Assembly: GCF_001730315.1 (NCBI RefSeq)
Contig: NZ_MIKC01000023.1
Coordinates: 170,255-234,254, forward strand
Reading direction: 5' to 3'
Length of the DNA: 64,000 nucleotides
DNA from: Enterococcus ureilyticus
GTDB taxonomy: Bacteria > Bacillota > Bacilli > Lactobacillales > Enterococcaceae
Shown piece by piece: positions 45,172-57,894 of the stretch (its first letter is position 1; each line of letters begins with the position of its first letter). The notes beneath the pieces were generated by a model. The model worked only from the letters and a program-made list of their open reading frames with translations. It was not told the origin of the DNA and made no database searches. A program made the translations under genes and the position numbers.

Positions 45172-45705
45172 TTATTTGTCTTGCCAATTCTTGCGGATAA
45201 AACCAGCACGTCCAGAACCCTCTTTATATAAGTTGTAGTGAATACTATGTTTTTTATAATACTCTTGATGGTAATCCTCAGCCGGATAAAAGGGTTGTGC
45301 TGGCTCAATTTTTGTGACGATCGGTTGGGTAAAACGGCCACTGGCCTGCAATGCTGCTTTCGATTTTTCAGCACTCTCTTTTTGTCTTTCATTTGAATAA
45401 AAAATAACTGGACGATAAGAATCCCCACGATCAGCAAATTGACCTAAAGAATCTGTTGGGTCTGTTTGTTGCCAATAAGTTTCCACCAATTTTTCATATG
45501 GTATGATTTTAGGATCAAACGTGATCTCAACTGCTTCCGTGTGTCCAGTTGTTCCTGTTGTAACTTGTTCATAGGTTGGATTTTCAACATGTCCACCTGT
45601 ATATCCTGCTACAACCGAAATAATCCCAGGTTGGCTATCGAATGGTTTGACCATGCACCAAAAACAGCCACCAGCGAAGATTGCTTTTTCATATTGATTT
45701 TCCAT
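45172..45705 (-). CDS. msrA: Peptide methionine sulfoxide reductase A
   Basis: 177 aa. The catalytic motif GGCFWCMV at residues 12-19, then [31 protein letters not shown] and [12 protein letters not shown]. It repairs methionine S-sulfoxide. No MsrB domain is fused. Confidence 0.95.
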   Translation of the reverse strand: MENQYEKAIFAGGCFWCMVKPFDSQPGIISVVAGYTGGHVENPTYEQVTTGTTGHTEAVEITFDPKIIPYEKLVETYWQQTDPTDSLGQFADRGDSYRPVIFYSNERQKESAEKSKAALQASGRFTQPIVTKIEPAQPFYPAEDYHQEYYKKHSIHYNLYKEGSGRAGFIRKNWQDK

Positions 45706-45747
45706 CGTTATTTCACCTCGTCTTTTTCTCTATCATAAACCTGATGA

Positions 45748-46572
<825 letters not shown>

Positions 46573-46588
46573 TCAACAAAGCAAAAAA

Positions 46589-46625
46589 ATGCTTGGAATC
46601 GACTATCGATTCCAAGCATTTTTTC
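46589..46625. terminator. Bidirectional terminator after rpoC
   Basis: ATGCTTGGAATCG (46589-46601) and CGATTCCAAGCAT (46607-46619), 13 perfect pairs flanked by A- and T-runs. Confidence 0.9.
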
Positions 46626-46628
46626 TTA

Positions 46629-49600
46629 TTATTTATTCAACTCATTCAAAGCATCTTCAGCAGCCATTTGTGCTTCAATATCAGAGATACTGTAGACATT
46701 TTCGCTTGCTACGCCAACTTCTTTTGGCTCCATGTTACGGTAACGAGCCATACCAGTACCAGCTGGAATGATCTTACCAATGATAACATTTTCTTTCAAA
46801 CCAAGTAATGGGTCTTTTTTACCGCGAATTGCAGCATCGGTTAACACACGAGTTGTTTCTTGGAATGACGCAGCAGATAAGAAACTGTTTGTTTCTAATG
46901 ATGCTTTTGTGATTCCTAGTAAGACTGGACGGCTTGTTGCAGGAACGCCACCAGCTACTAATGTGTCGTAGTTACGATCTTTAAATTCAGCGATATCAAG
47001 TAATGTACCTGGTAAGATTTCAGTGTCACCTGGATCCATGACACGAACTTTACGCAGCATTTGACGAACCATTACCTCGATATGTTTATCACCAATTTCC
47101 ACCCCTTGCATACGGTAAACGCGTTGTACTTCACGCAATAGGTAGTTTTCAACTGATAAAACATCGCGAACTTGTAATAATTGCTTAGGATCGATTGATC
47201 CTTCTGTCAATGCTTCACCACGATGGATCGTATCGCCTTCAGCCACTTTCATACGAGCTGTATAAGGAACTGTATACGTACGAGTATCTGTTTTCCCTTT
47301 AATTGTTACTTCTTTTTGACGTGTTGCAGGATCTTCAGAGATATCGATCACTTCACCGGTAACTTCTGTGATAACTGCTTGTCCTTTCGGATTACGTGCT
47401 TCAAAGATTTCTTGGACACGAGGTAGACCTTGAGTAATATCGTCTCCGGCAACCCCACCTGTATGGAACGTACGCATTGTTAATTGAGTACCAGGTTCCC
47501 CGATTGATTGAGCGGCAATTGTACCAACTGCTTCCCCAACTTCAACACCAGAACCAGTTGCTAAGTTACGGCCGTAACAGTGTTTACATACACCATGTTT
47601 GGTGTTACATGTAAATACGGAACGGATCGTTACAGTTTCAACACCAGCATCCACGATTTCTCTAGCAAGATCTTCTGAAATCAGTTGATCTTCCCCAATA
47701 ATTACTTTCCCAGTTTCAGGATGCATTACTGATTTGCGAGTGTAACGTCCAAGTAAACGTTCTTCTAAAGGCTCAATGATTTCATTGCCTTCACGAATTG
47801 ATTGAATCACTAGACCACGGTCAGTTCCACAATCGTCTTCACGGATAATAACATCTTGGGCAACGTCAACTAAACGACGAGTCAAGTAACCTGAATCGGC
47901 AGTCTTCAAGGCTGTATCGGTCATCCCTTTACGAGCACCATGGGTAGAGATAAACATTTCTAAGACAGAAAGTCCTTCTCGGAAGTTTGAGATGATTGGT
48001 AGTTCCATGATGCGTCCGTTTGGAGCGGCCATCAGTCCACGCATACCAGCAAGCTGAGTAAAGTTGGAGATGTTACCACGGGCTCCTGAATCTGACATCA
48101 TGAAGATCGGATTTTTAGCGTCCATACTTTCGATCAGTTTTTGTTGAATTTCATCTTTAGCTTTGTTCCAAACAGCAATAACACGTTCATAACGTTCGTC
48201 ATCTGTAATCAGACCACGACGGAATTGTTTCGTGATATTTTCTACTTGTTTGTGAGCATCATCAATGATTTCTTGTTTCTCATGCAATACCATGATATCA
48301 GCGATACCAACGGTCATCCCAGCATGAGTCGAATGTTTATAGCCTAAGTCTTTCATTCTATCAAGCATCTTAGAAGTTTCAGTGATATGGAATCTCTTGA
48401 ACACTTCAGCGATGATATTCCCTAAGTTTTTCTTCTTGAATGGTAAAACTAATTCTTGCTCTTTAATGTGAGCAGGAATGTCTGTACCCGCTTCTACAAA
48501 ATATTTATCAGGCGTTTGTACCGTTAAGTTGTAATCTGTTGGTTCATTCAAGTAAGGAAACTCTACAGGCATAATTTCATTAAAGATGATCTTACCTACT
48601 GTTGTGATCAAAATACGTTCTTTTTGCCAATCCGTAAACGGTTTGTCGCCAAGTAGCGTTGTTTGAACACCAATACGTGAGTGTAAATGCACGTATCCAT
48701 TACGCCATGCTAAAACAGCTTCATTCATGTCGCGGAAGATCATGCCTTCCCCTTCACGTCCTTCTTCTTCCATTGTTAGGTAATAGTTCCCTAAGACCAT
48801 ATCTTGAGAAGGTGTTACAACTGGTTTACCATCTTTTGGATTCAAAATGTTTTGAGCAGCTAGCATTAGCATACGTGCTTCTGCTTGTGCTTCTTCGTTC
48901 AATGGAACGTGAACAGCCATTTGGTCTCCATCGAAATCGGCATTGTAGGCTTCACAAACTAATGGGTGAAGACGGATTGCACGACCTTCAACTAACACAG
49001 GTTCAAAGGCTTGGATACCAAGTCTGTGGAGTGTAGGTGCTCGGTTAAGCAATACTGGATGCTCTTGAATAACTTCTTCCAAGATATCCCAAACTTCATC
49101 TTCTCCGCGTTCGATTTTACGTTTTGCGTTTTTGATGTTTGTTGCAATTTCACGTTGCACTAGTTCACGCATCACAAATGGTTTGAATAATTCAATCGCC
49201 ATTTCTTTTGGTAAACCACATTGGTACATTTTCAAGTTAGGTCCTACGACGATAACTGAACGGCCAGAGTAATCCACACGTTTACCTAGTAAGTTTTGAC
49301 GGAAACGACCTTGTTTCCCTTTTAACATATGAGAAAGAGATTTCAATGGACGGTTACCTGGTCCTGTAACAGGACGACCACGACGACCATTATCAATCAA
49401 TGCATCAACTGCTTCTTGTAGCATACGTTTTTCATTTTGAACAATGATGTTTGGTGCGTTTAAATCTAATAAACGTTTCAAACGATTGTTACGGTTGATT
49501 ACACGACGGTATAAGTCGTTCAAATCAGAAGTTGCAAAACGACCACCTTCTAATTGAACCATCGGACGCAAATCTGGTGGAATTACAGGAATAACATCCA

Positions 49601-50282
49601 TAACCATCCAGCTTGGCAAGTTTCCAGAAGCTCGGAACGCTTCTAAAATGTCCAAACGACGAATCGCACGAGTTCTTTTTTGGCCTGATGCTGTTTTCAA
49701 GTCTTCTTTTAAGCCAGCAACTTCGCCATCTAAATCAACATTATCCAGCAATTGCTTAACAGCTTCCGCACCCATTGCCGCTGAAAAACCTTGACCATAC
49801 TGATCACGTTTATCGCGATATTCACGTTCTGTTAATAATTGTTTTTTCTCTAAAGAAGTATCTCCAGCATCAATTACCACATAAGATGCAAAGTAAATGA
49901 TTTCTTCTAAGGCACGAGGACTCATGTCTAAAACAAGCCCCATACGAGATGGAATACCTTTGAAATACCAGATATGTGAAACAGGTGCTGCTAACTCGAT
50001 ATGTCCCATACGTTCACGACGAACTTTAGAACGAGTTACTTCTACACCACAACGGTCACAAACGATACCTTTATAACGAATACGTTTATATTTTCCACAC
50101 GCACATTCCCAATCTTTAGTTGGACCGAAAATGCGTTCACAGAACAAACCTTCACGTTCAGGTTTTAACGTACGGTAGTTAATCGTTTCGGGTTTCTTTA
50201 CTTCACCGTAAGACCAGCTTCTGATCTTTTCTGGAGAAGCTAAACCTATTTGCATACTTTCGAATTTATTTACATCGATCAA
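46629..50282 (-). CDS. rpoC: RNA polymerase beta' subunit
   Basis: 1217 aa. Zinc motif [20 protein letters not shown] near residue 60, catalytic [12 protein letters not shown], and the trigger-loop and C-terminal region with [20 protein letters not shown]; the second zinc site is [13 protein letters not shown]. Normal for Firmicutes. Encoded 138 bases after rpoB. Confidence 0.98.
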   Translation of the reverse strand: MIDVNKFESMQIGLASPEKIRSWSYGEVKKPETINYRTLKPEREGLFCERIFGPTKDWECACGKYKRIRYKGIVCDRCGVEVTRSKVRRERMGHIELAAPVSHIWYFKGIPSRMGLVLDMSPRALEEIIYFASYVVIDAGDTSLEKKQLLTEREYRDKRDQYGQGFSAAMGAEAVKQLLDNVDLDGEVAGLKEDLKTASGQKRTRAIRRLDILEAFRASGNLPSWMVMDVIPVIPPDLRPMVQLEGGRFATSDLNDLYRRVINRNNRLKRLLDLNAPNIIVQNEKRMLQEAVDALIDNGRRGRPVTGPGNRPLKSLSHMLKGKQGRFRQNLLGKRVDYSGRSVIVVGPNLKMYQCGLPKEMAIELFKPFVMRELVQREIATNIKNAKRKIERGEDEVWDILEEVIQEHPVLLNRAPTLHRLGIQAFEPVLVEGRAIRLHPLVCEAYNADFDGDQMAVHVPLNEEAQAEARMLMLAAQNILNPKDGKPVVTPSQDMVLGNYYLTMEEEGREGEGMIFRDMNEAVLAWRNGYVHLHSRIGVQTTLLGDKPFTDWQKERILITTVGKIIFNEIMPVEFPYLNEPTDYNLTVQTPDKYFVEAGTDIPAHIKEQELVLPFKKKNLGNIIAEVFKRFHITETSKMLDRMKDLGYKHSTHAGMTVGIADIMVLHEKQEIIDDAHKQVENITKQFRRGLITDDERYERVIAVWNKAKDEIQQKLIESMDAKNPIFMMSDSGARGNISNFTQLAGMRGLMAAPNGRIMELPIISNFREGLSVLEMFISTHGARKGMTDTALKTADSGYLTRRLVDVAQDVIIREDDCGTDRGLVIQSIREGNEIIEPLEERLLGRYTRKSVMHPETGKVIIGEDQLISEDLAREIVDAGVETVTIRSVFTCNTKHGVCKHCYGRNLATGSGVEVGEAVGTIAAQSIGEPGTQLTMRTFHTGGVAGDDITQGLPRVQEIFEARNPKGQAVITEVTGEVIDISEDPATRQKEVTIKGKTDTRTYTVPYTARMKVAEGDTIHRGEALTEGSIDPKQLLQVRDVLSVENYLLREVQRVYRMQGVEIGDKHIEVMVRQMLRKVRVMDPGDTEILPGTLLDIAEFKDRNYDTLVAGGVPATSRPVLLGITKASLETNSFLSAASFQETTRVLTDAAIRGKKDPLLGLKENVIIGKIIPAGTGMARYRNMEPKEVGVASENVYSISDIEAQMAAEDALNELNK

Positions 50283-50420
50283 AAGGGATTCCCTCCATTC
50301 AATTAGTTAGAAAAGCTGAATGAGCTATTCACCGTAGTTTGGAACTAGAAACAATCATGTTGATCTTTCTAGCCCATAACTAACGGATTTCATTGGCACT
50401 TTATACAAAATGTAAAACAA

Positions 50421-53400
50421 TTAGTCTTTTGTATCTTCAGCAGTTTCTATTTCTTGTTCAAGCACTGCATCAGCTGCTTCTTTTGCTTCCGCTGCTTCTT
50501 TTTCTAATTGTTTCGCTGATTGTTGTTCTGCGAATTTTGTTAGGGCATCAACGGTGATCAAGTCATCATCATCATCGTCCATATCACGCAATTCGATTTC
50601 TTGTTCTTCAATGTCCAATACGCGCATATCTAATCCAAGTGATTGTAATTCTTTCACCAATACGCGGAATGATTCTGGTACGCCTGGTTTTGGAATTGGT
50701 TCACCCTTAACGATCGCTTCGTATGTTTTCACACGACCAACTACGTCATCAGATTTGTATGTTAAGATTTCTTGTAATGTGTAAGCTGCACCGTATGCTT
50801 CCAGTGCCCATACTTCCATTTCCCCAAAACGTTGTCCACCAAATTGAGCTTTACCTCCAAGTGGTTGTTGGGTAACAAGTGAGTATGGTCCAATAGAACG
50901 AGCATGTAATTTATCATCGACCATGTGAGCCAATTTGATCATGTACATCACACCAACAGAGATACGGTTATCAAATGGTTCACCCGTACGTCCGTCATAA
51001 AGAACAGTTTTCGCATCACGAGCCATACCCGCTTCACGAACTGTTTCCCAAACGTCATCATCATTGGCGCCATCGAATACTGGTGTTGCAATGTGGATAC
51101 CTAACTGACGAGCAGCCATACCCAAGTGCAATTCTAGTACTTGTCCGATATTCATACGTGATGGTACCCCTAATGGATTCAACATGACATCGATTGGTGT
51201 TCCGTCTGGTAAGAATGGCATATCTTCTTCCGGCATAATGCGGGATACAACCCCTTTATTACCGTGACGACCGGCCATTTTATCCCCTTCGTTGATTTTA
51301 CGTTTTTGAACGATATATACACGAACTAACATGTTTACGCCTGGAGATAATTCGTCTCCTGCTTCACGAGTAAAGATCTTCACATCATGAACGATCCCGC
51401 CGCCACCGTGAGGCACACGTAGAGATGTATCACGAACTTCACGCGCTTTTTCACCAAAGATTGCATGTAGTAAACGTTCTTCAGCAGATAACTCTGTTAC
51501 CCCTTTAGGCGTTACTTTCCCTACTAATAAGTCGCCATCTTTGACTTCAGCACCAATACGGATAATGCCCATTTCATCAAGATCTTTCAAAGCATCTTCC
51601 CCGACGTTTGGAATTTCACGTGTGATTTCTTCAGGGCCTAATTTTGTATCGCGAGCTTCTGATTCATATTCTTCAATATGGATAGAAGTGTAGACATCAT
51701 CTTTCACCAAACGACGGCTCATGATGATCGCATCCTCGTAGTTATATCCTTCCCAAGTCATGAATCCAACAAGTACGTTTTGTCCTAAAGCCATTTCGCC
51801 TTCTTCCATAGAAGGTCCATCAGCTAATGTATCGCCTTTTTCAACTTTCTCGCCTAAAAGAACGATTGGACGTTGGTTGTAACTTGTTCCTGAATTTGAA
51901 CGACGGAATTTTGTGACCATATATTTATCTAATGCGCCATTGTCACGGCGAACACGTACTTCAGATGCATCCACATATTCAACGACACCATCATGTTTAC
52001 ATAGTAAAGCGGCACCCGAGTCATGGGCTGATTTGTATTCCATACCAGTTCCCACAAGTGGAGAACGCGGTTGAATCAACGGTACGGCTTGACGTTGCAT
52101 GTTGGCACCCATCAAGGCACGGTTGGAGTCATCGTTTTCCAAGAAAGGAATACATGCAGTCGCAACAGCAACTACCTGTTTAGGTGAAACATCCATATAA
52201 TCGACTCTATCGATGGTTACTTCAAGGTTTTCACTTTGCAAGCGAGCCATTACTAATTCTTCAGCAAAAGAACCATCTTCATTTAAGCGTGAGTTTGCTT
52301 GCGCTACGATGTAGTGATCCTCTGTGTCAGCAGTTAAGTAATCAACTTGATCGGTTACTTTTCCTGTGGCACGATCAACACGACGGTAAGGCGTTTCGAT
52401 AAAACCAAATTTATTGACTTTGGCATAACTTGACAAGCTATTGATCAACCCGATATTTGGTCCCTCAGGCGTTTCGATCGGACACATACGGCCATAATGG
52501 GAATAGTGAACGTCTCGAACTTCATAGCCGGCACGGTCACGAGTCAAACCACCAGGTCCTAAGGCAGATAGACGACGTTTGTGCGTCAACTCACCTAGAG
52601 GATTTGTTTGATCCATGAATTGTGAGAGCTGAGAAGAACCAAAGAATTCTTTGATACTTGCAACAACTGGACGAATATTGATCAATTGTTGTGGTGTCAA
52701 TGTTTCAGTGTCTTGGATAGACATTCTTTCACGAACCACACGCTCCATACGCGCTAAACCAATACGGAATTGGTTTTGTAGTAATTCACCAACTGAACGA
52801 ATACGACGATTACCTAAGTGATCGATATCATCTACATTACCGATGTCTTCTTGTAAGTTAAAGAAATAACTCATTGAAGCTACGATATCTGCTGGACGAA
52901 CAGTCTTCACACTTGTATCAGGATAGCCATTACCGATGACATTAACAATGCGTTCAGGATCTTTTGGAGAAAGAACTTTAATTACTTGAACCGTCATTGG
53001 TTCAGTAACGACACCATCTTCACTTGGATAATAAGTCACGCTATTTAAGCCGTTATCGATATGCTCACCTAATGTTTCCATTACTTGGTGCGTCATTACA
53101 GTGCCTTTTTCAACAATGATTTCGCCAGTTTCAGCATCGATCAATGTTTCTCCTAAAGTTAGGTTCAATAGACGAGTTTTCAAATCTAATTTTTTGTTGA
53201 CTTTGTAACGACCAACGTTCGCTAAGTCATAACGTTTTGGATCGAAGAAACGAGCGTTCAGTAAGTTACGAGAACTGTCAGCCGTTTTCGGCTCGCCAGG
53301 TCGAAGACGCTCATAGATGTCTTTTAACCCTTCTTCAGTACGAGAATCGCTTGCATTTTTGTGTAAATCTTTTTCGATTGTATTGCGTAAGCTTAGTGTT

Positions 53401-54047
53401 TCACCAAAAATTTCAAAAATTGTATCATCAGAGCCAAAACCTAAAGCACGAACTAATACAGTCAAAGGAATTTTACGTGTACGGTCGATACGTACGTAAG
53501 AAATGTCTTTTGCGTCAGTTTCCATTTCCAACCATGCGCCACGGTTAGGGATCACTGTTGAGCCAAAGCCTTCTTTACCATTTTTATCTACTTTTCCATG
53601 GAAATAAACACCTGGTGAACGAACTAATTGAGAAACGATAACACGTTCTGCACCATTGATGATAAATGTTCCCATTTCAGTCATTAGAGGGAAATCACCG
53701 AAGAATACCTCTTGTGATTTGATTTCTCCAGATTCACGGTTTGTCAATCGTAGCGTAACATGTAGTGGTGCAGAGTAGTTTGCGTCATGCGCGCGCGCTT
53801 CTTCCACCGTATACTTAGGTTCTTTTAATTCATAATCCACAAATTCCAAAGATAAATTCCCTTGAAAATCATCAATCGGTAAAATGTCCTCAAACATTTC
53901 TCTTAGTCCTTCATCTAAAAACCATTGGTAAGAGTCTGTTTGAATCTCGATCAAGTTGGGTAATTCCAACACTTCACTGATCCGGGCGAAACTTCTACGT
54001 TCGCGGTGTTTTCCGTATTTTACTACGTGTCCAGCCAAGCTCTTCAC
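50421..54047 (-). CDS. rpoB: RNA polymerase beta subunit
   Basis: 1208 aa. The rifampicin-pocket segment reads [20 protein letters not shown], then [20 protein letters not shown], wild type at the positions commonly changed in resistance. EGMNIGL appears as [20 protein letters not shown], and [20 protein letters not shown] is near the end. The C-terminal 60 residues are acidic ([20 protein letters not shown]), as in enterococci. Long 5' leader with its own promoter. Confidence 0.98.
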   Translation of the reverse strand: MKSLAGHVVKYGKHRERRSFARISEVLELPNLIEIQTDSYQWFLDEGLREMFEDILPIDDFQGNLSLEFVDYELKEPKYTVEEARAHDANYSAPLHVTLRLTNRESGEIKSQEVFFGDFPLMTEMGTFIINGAERVIVSQLVRSPGVYFHGKVDKNGKEGFGSTVIPNRGAWLEMETDAKDISYVRIDRTRKIPLTVLVRALGFGSDDTIFEIFGETLSLRNTIEKDLHKNASDSRTEEGLKDIYERLRPGEPKTADSSRNLLNARFFDPKRYDLANVGRYKVNKKLDLKTRLLNLTLGETLIDAETGEIIVEKGTVMTHQVMETLGEHIDNGLNSVTYYPSEDGVVTEPMTVQVIKVLSPKDPERIVNVIGNGYPDTSVKTVRPADIVASMSYFFNLQEDIGNVDDIDHLGNRRIRSVGELLQNQFRIGLARMERVVRERMSIQDTETLTPQQLINIRPVVASIKEFFGSSQLSQFMDQTNPLGELTHKRRLSALGPGGLTRDRAGYEVRDVHYSHYGRMCPIETPEGPNIGLINSLSSYAKVNKFGFIETPYRRVDRATGKVTDQVDYLTADTEDHYIVAQANSRLNEDGSFAEELVMARLQSENLEVTIDRVDYMDVSPKQVVAVATACIPFLENDDSNRALMGANMQRQAVPLIQPRSPLVGTGMEYKSAHDSGAALLCKHDGVVEYVDASEVRVRRDNGALDKYMVTKFRRSNSGTSYNQRPIVLLGEKVEKGDTLADGPSMEEGEMALGQNVLVGFMTWEGYNYEDAIIMSRRLVKDDVYTSIHIEEYESEARDTKLGPEEITREIPNVGEDALKDLDEMGIIRIGAEVKDGDLLVGKVTPKGVTELSAEERLLHAIFGEKAREVRDTSLRVPHGGGGIVHDVKIFTREAGDELSPGVNMLVRVYIVQKRKINEGDKMAGRHGNKGVVSRIMPEEDMPFLPDGTPIDVMLNPLGVPSRMNIGQVLELHLGMAARQLGIHIATPVFDGANDDDVWETVREAGMARDAKTVLYDGRTGEPFDNRISVGVMYMIKLAHMVDDKLHARSIGPYSLVTQQPLGGKAQFGGQRFGEMEVWALEAYGAAYTLQEILTYKSDDVVGRVKTYEAIVKGEPIPKPGVPESFRVLVKELQSLGLDMRVLDIEEQEIELRDMDDDDDDLITVDALTKFAEQQSAKQLEKEAAEAKEAADAVLEQEIETAEDTKD

Positions 54048-54215
54048 TCCTCTAATTAAAAGTCTATCAAAACACTAACCGAAAATATTTCTTTAATATT
54101 ACAAATATTAAATATCTGTAATATTGAGCATTTTTTGCAGTTTTTAGGCAAAAAAAAACCAAAAATAGAATGTGCTCTTGAAAATTTCTCGTGCGTTTCT
54201 ACTTTTGTTTCCCTA

Positions 54216-54246
54216 TTAAAAACCGGAACGGACAATATTTCGTTCC
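54216..54246 (-). terminator. Hairpin with T-run in the rpoB leader
   Basis: On the minus strand GGAACG and CGTTCC pair around a ten-base loop and are followed by GGTTTTTA, about 35 nt into the transcript. The six-pair stem is weak; a partial attenuator is possible. Confidence 0.4.
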
Positions 54247-54283
54247 TGCTTTGTCATTTTTCAGATAGTTTTTGCATCTATAC

Positions 54284-54312
54284 ATTGTACTTCCTTCTAT
54301 AGTAAAAGTCAA
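54284..54312 (-). promoter_or_regulatory. rpoB promoter
   Basis: TTGACT (54312-54307) and TACAAT (54289-54284) with 17 bases between, giving a 5' leader of about 230 nt. Confidence 0.75.
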
Positions 54313-54440
54313 GGATTTCTTAAACTTTTATCATTCTTCCAAAAACACTCTTAAAAATTAGAAACACTTGAACTTTTTTCAACATTTTCATTTACCTGTC
54401 TCTCCATTTTTTGCATCGAACTTTGTTGATACATAAAAAT

Positions 54441-54487
54441 ACCGACCTCCAAAAAGTTAGATTTTGGTCTAACTTTTTGGGGTCGGT
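54441..54487. repeat. Palindrome related to 14973-15025
   Basis: ACCGACCTCCAAAAAGTTAG (54441-54460) is complementary, with one bulge, to 54468-54487. The core GACCcCcAAAAAGTT is shared with the palindrome at 14973. Here a TATTTTT follows on the minus strand, so it may also end transcription of the lipoprotein gene upstream. Confidence 0.55.
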
Positions 54488-54528
54488 TCATTGTTGAGCC
54501 TCTTTTTTATTGACCTAGAGAGTCTGTC

Positions 54529-55101
54529 TTATTGAACAGTGATCTCTCCAGTTACTTCGGCATCTTCTTCATCTAATGTTGCTGAAGTTTTGTATTCTTC
54601 TTTTTCAAACGTTACATTCCCTTCAACTTTTGTACCGTTTAAAACAAAACCGTTCGCTTTAACTAAGATATCGCCTTTAACCGTTCCATTCACGATGTTG
54701 AAATTCTCTGTTTCTACAACTAATTGAGGAACAGTCAATGTATATTCATCTGTTATTTTTTTATCTCCATCTTGCGCATACAAAGCCAATTTTCTATAGA
54801 TATCGCCTGAAGTTTCTCCCTTATCGTGGAATTCACCAGCAACTGTTACATCTTTATCAAATGTAATATCTGCTGTTGCTGCAATGATCCAATTTCCGTC
54901 TTTGCCTAAAGCTTTCTCGATGACTTCTGGTTTATCACTGATTGAAGCACCACTTACCGTATCAACACTTGAACTCATTGATGTTTCTGTTTTGCTATCA
55001 GACGAACTATCTTTAGAATCTTTCTTGTCACCGTTACACGCACCTAATACTAATACTGTTGCTGCCAATGTTCCTAATGTAATTAATTTTTTTGAAATCA
55101 T
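54529..55101 (-). CDS. Lipoprotein, uncharacterised
   Basis: 190 aa. Signal peptide with lipobox LGAC (Cys17), a Ser/Asp/Lys-rich linker, then a beta-rich domain (ATADITFDKDVTVAGEFHDK, NIVNGTVKGDILVKANGFVL) with regular valine/glycine alternation suggesting a beta-helix or bactofilin-like fold. Start at 55101 behind AAGGAGAAT. The function is unknown; it is on the outer membrane face. Confidence 0.78.
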   Translation of the reverse strand: MISKKLITLGTLAATVLVLGACNGDKKDSKDSSSDSKTETSMSSSVDTVSGASISDKPEVIEKALGKDGNWIIAATADITFDKDVTVAGEFHDKGETSGDIYRKLALYAQDGDKKITDEYTLTVPQLVVETENFNIVNGTVKGDILVKANGFVLNGTKVEGNVTFEKEEYKTSATLDEEDAEVTGEITVQ

Positions 55102-55269
55102 TTTTATTCTCCTTATCACTTCATTATTTTTCCACCTAAATAGTAGCATGAAAGCGCTGAAATTCCTAAGTATATACCTTCATAATTATAAAAATTCTTT
55201 TTTCTCGGCTCAATTTATCGTTTTACATACAGCTATTCTATCAATTATCAGAAAATTTAAAATAATCTG

Positions 55270-55299
55270 TTGACATCCTACTCTATTTTCATTTATACT
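55270..55299 (+). promoter_or_regulatory. Promoter of the ABC importer leader
   Basis: TTGACA (55270-55275) and TATACT (55294-55299) with an 18-base spacer, giving a leader of about 290 nt before the first gene. Confidence 0.75.
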
Positions 55300-55330
55300 A
55301 AACACAATTCAATTTGCGGAGGGATTTTTT

Positions 55331-55387
55331 ATGATACACTCAATCAAACCACAACTGAATAAAGCTTACTTTAGCTACTTTAGATAG
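55331..55387 (+). CDS. Candidate leader peptide ending Tyr-Phe-Ser-Tyr-Phe
   Basis: 18 codons behind a strong GGAGGG site: MIHSIKPQLNKAYFSYFR then TAG. Four of the last six residues are Tyr or Phe. It begins about 24 bases after the predicted transcription start and is followed by mutually exclusive hairpins and a terminator, the layout of peptide-controlled attenuation. It is too short to be a normal protein. Confidence 0.55.
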   Translation: MIHSIKPQLNKAYFSYFR

Positions 55388-55410
55388 TTTTGTATTCATG
55401 CAATCGTGGG

Positions 55411-55566
55411 TACAAACAGCAAAAACCTGTTTTTGTATCTATGATGGCTAGAGCGCTTTGTACTGAACAAACAGCCACGTAGACAATCCTAAGTGGCGAA
55501 AGAAGAAGTGTTTAACCTACGACTTTTATCAATCCATTTAGGCATATTGTCTGAATGGATTTTTTG
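55411..55566 (+). promoter_or_regulatory. Attenuator with duplicated pairing arm and terminator
   Basis: ACAAACAG occurs at 55412-55419 and again at 55467-55474; both can pair with CTGTTTTTGT at 55427-55436, but not at once. GCCAC/GTGGC (55474-55478, 55493-55497) shares a base with the second copy. An 11-pair terminator stem (55531-55541 with 55551-55561) ends in a T-run, 30 bases before the first gene. No T-box sequence is present. Confidence 0.6.
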
Positions 55567-55596
55567 TTTTATCAACTATAAATTGGAGGAATCAAG

Positions 55597-56574
55597 ATGA
55601 AAAAGAAATTAGTAGGACTAAGTATCGTATCAGCTGTAGCACTATTAACACTTGGCGCATGCGGCAATAACAAAAAAACAGAGGATGGATCAAACAGCGA
55701 CAACAAGAAAATTGGTGTTTTACAACCTGTTCAACACGGTTCGTTAGATGCTGCTTTTGAAGGATTTAAAGAAGGCTTAGCAGAAAATGGCTTCAAAGAT
55801 GGCGAAAACCTAACAATCGAATACAGCAATGCTCAAAACGACCAAGCTCAACTAAAAAGCATGAGTGAAAAATTAGTCAAAGAAAAACCAGACTTGCTAT
55901 TAGGTATCGCGACACCTGCTGCTCAGTCACTATTGAATGAAACTACCGATATTCCAATTTTAGTCACAGCCGTTACTGACTTAGCGAGTGCTAAACTAGT
56001 GAAATCAGATGAAAAACCGGGCGGTAACGTTACTGGGACAACCGACATCGTACCAATCGATAAACAGATTGCCTTATTGTTGTCAATCGTACCCAATGCA
56101 AAAACAGTCGGAATCATGTATAACGCAGGTGAAGCCAATTCTAAAATCCAAGCGGATATGGCTGAAAAAGCGTTGAAAGATGCCGGAGTCAAAACAAAAG
56201 TCCTAACTGCTAATTCAACAAATGATGTGCAACAAGTTACTACAAGTCTGGCGAAAGATGTAGATGCAATTTATATCCCAACAGATAATACTTTTGCTTC
56301 TGCGGCCGCTGTTATCGGTGAAGTAGCCAAAGAACACAAAACACCTGTTATCGCAGGTTCAATCGAACAAGTAGAAGAAGGTGGTTTAGCAACCGTTGGT
56401 ATCGATTATAAATCACTAGGAAAACAAACTGGCGCAATGGCAGCAAAAATTCTAAAAGGTGAAGCAAAACCCGCTGATATGCCTGTTGAAAAAGCGAAAG
56501 ATTTGGAACTCTTCGTAAACAAAGAAATGGCACAAGCACTAGATATCGATCCGGATACCATCAAAGCACCTTAG
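55597..56574 (+). CDS. ABC importer substrate-binding lipoprotein, TrpX type
   Basis: 325 aa. Signal with lipobox LGAC (Cys22), then GVLQPVQHGSLDAAFEGFKE, LTIEYSNAQNDQAQLKSMSE and GNVTGTTDIVPIDKQI, the DUF534/TrpX family of periplasmic-type binding proteins. Structures of relatives with bound tryptophan or phenylalanine are, as I recall, known. It heads an importer with the permease and ATPase downstream and is preceded by the putative aromatic-amino-acid attenuator. Confidence 0.9.
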   Translation: MKKKLVGLSIVSAVALLTLGACGNNKKTEDGSNSDNKKIGVLQPVQHGSLDAAFEGFKEGLAENGFKDGENLTIEYSNAQNDQAQLKSMSEKLVKEKPDLLLGIATPAAQSLLNETTDIPILVTAVTDLASAKLVKSDEKPGGNVTGTTDIVPIDKQIALLLSIVPNAKTVGIMYNAGEANSKIQADMAEKALKDAGVKTKVLTANSTNDVQQVTTSLAKDVDAIYIPTDNTFASAAAVIGEVAKEHKTPVIAGSIEQVEEGGLATVGIDYKSLGKQTGAMAAKILKGEAKPADMPVEKAKDLELFVNKEMAQALDIDPDTIKAP

Positions 56575-56583
56575 CGTTTAACA

Positions 56584-56915
56584 AGTCTGGGACATAACTC
56601 TACGAGTTATATCTCAGACTCAAGGAATCCGTATAAACGGCGGGAGCAGAAGCAATCACTACGCTTCGCTTCGATCACATCAAATTCTAAGTGCTAAAGC
56701 ACTAAGATTTGAGAGCTTCAGAAATAAGCTGGAATTCACAAAAATTTGAAGATCACCAATTAGGAATCATTCAACATCGAAATTGAAAATTCCGTGTTTC
56801 TTGTCATTTCCGTGAATTCCTTCTTATTGCTGTAAAACACAACGAAGTATAAGTTGATGTTGCACAGTACCTACGTGGTTCTCGGGAGTAAACACTCCTG
56901 TCCCAACCTCATACA
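56584..56915. repeat. Large structured intergenic element
   Basis: Begins with a hairpin GTCTGGGACATAACTC / GAGTTATATCTCAGAC (56588-56622), includes CAAATTCTAAGTGCT / AGCACTAAGATTTG (56684-56713) and a long-range pair GGAATTCAC / GTGAATTCC (56731 and 56812). It ends with CTCGGGAGTAAACACTCCTG, which matches the argG-argH spacer. It lies within the ABC operon and may lower downstream expression. Confidence 0.5.
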
Positions 56916-56943
56916 TAAAATTTATTGAAAGAAGCTGATTTAA

Positions 56944-57894
56944 TTGATAGACATATTACTCTCTTCAACCTCACAAGGTCTTCTTTGGTCCTTATTAGCC
57001 ATTGGAGTCTTTCTAACGTACCGAATTTTGGATATTGCAGATTTGACCACAGAAGGTAGTTTCCCTCTAGGGGGCGCTGTAGCTGCGGTCATTCTAGCCA
57101 AAGACCCAGCAACCTGGCCAGCACCATTCCAGTCATTATTCGACCTTCATTATATGATTGCACCAGTTATAGCATTGATTCTTGCTTTTATCGCTGGTAT
57201 GCTAGCAGGACTTGTCTCAGGTCTTTTGCACACTAAACTAAAAATACCTGCATTATTAGCTGGCATCATCACAATGACAGGACTTTATAGTATCAATTCT
57301 CGCATCATGGGCGCACCAAATATCTCTTTGATCGGCACCGATTCGATTTTCTCTCATGCGCAATCATTAGGACTGACTAAAATTAACAGCGTGATTCTTG
57401 TTGGTTTGATCATCGTTCTTTTAGTCATTATCCTACTGGTCTTATTCTTTAAAACAGAAATTGGATTGGCTACACGGGCAACTGGTGATAACCTTGATAT
57501 GAGTGAAGCCAATGGGATCAAAACTGACAATATGAAAATTATCGGCTATATGCTTTCTAATGGTTGTATTGCTTTAGCTGGCGCTTTACTTGTTCAAAAT
57601 AACAACTTTGCTGATCTAAATTCTGGTATTGGAACAATCGTTATCGGCCTTGCTTCGATCATCATTGCAGAAGTTCTTTTCAAAAACAAATCACTTGGTT
57701 TACGCCTTATTACAATTGTCATCGGTGCTATTTTATACCGCTTTATTCTTGCCTGTGTCTTGGAACTCCGGGTCGATCCAGCTGATTTAAAACTATTTTC
57801 AGCAATCATTTTAGTTATTTGTCTGTCTTCACCACTAATTCAAAAAAAATTAGGCTTCTCTAAACTAGGAAAACGTAAAGGAGGTACAAATTGA
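56944..57894 (+). CDS. ABC importer permease
   Basis: 316 aa with eight or more hydrophobic spans. TYRILDIADLTTEGSFPLGG and KIPALLAGIITMTGLYSINS belong to the COG4120 permeases that accompany TrpX proteins, and GIKTDNMKIIGYMLSNG is typical. TTG start; overlaps the ATPase gene by four bases. Confidence 0.9.
   Translation: MIDILLSSTSQGLLWSLLAIGVFLTYRILDIADLTTEGSFPLGGAVAAVILAKDPATWPAPFQSLFDLHYMIAPVIALILAFIAGMLAGLVSGLLHTKLKIPALLAGIITMTGLYSINSRIMGAPNISLIGTDSIFSHAQSLGLTKINSVILVGLIIVLLVIILLVLFFKTEIGLATRATGDNLDMSEANGIKTDNMKIIGYMLSNGCIALAGALLVQNNNFADLNSGIGTIVIGLASIIIAEVLFKNKSLGLRLITIVIGAILYRFILACVLELRVDPADLKLFSAIILVICLSSPLIQKKLGFSKLGKRKGGTN

Noticed and set aside
52600..52720. Possible rifampicin-resistance change in rpoB
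   Set aside because: The pocket segment reads as wild type at the commonly altered positions.
46629..54047. Many small open frames on the plus strand opposite rpoC and rpoB
   Set aside because: They are antisense shadows of highly conserved genes, with no ribosome sites or protein likeness.
55300..55597. T-box riboswitch before the ABC importer
   Set aside because: The conserved T-box sequence AGGGTGGnACCGCG is absent, and the leader peptide and repeated arms offer a better explanation.
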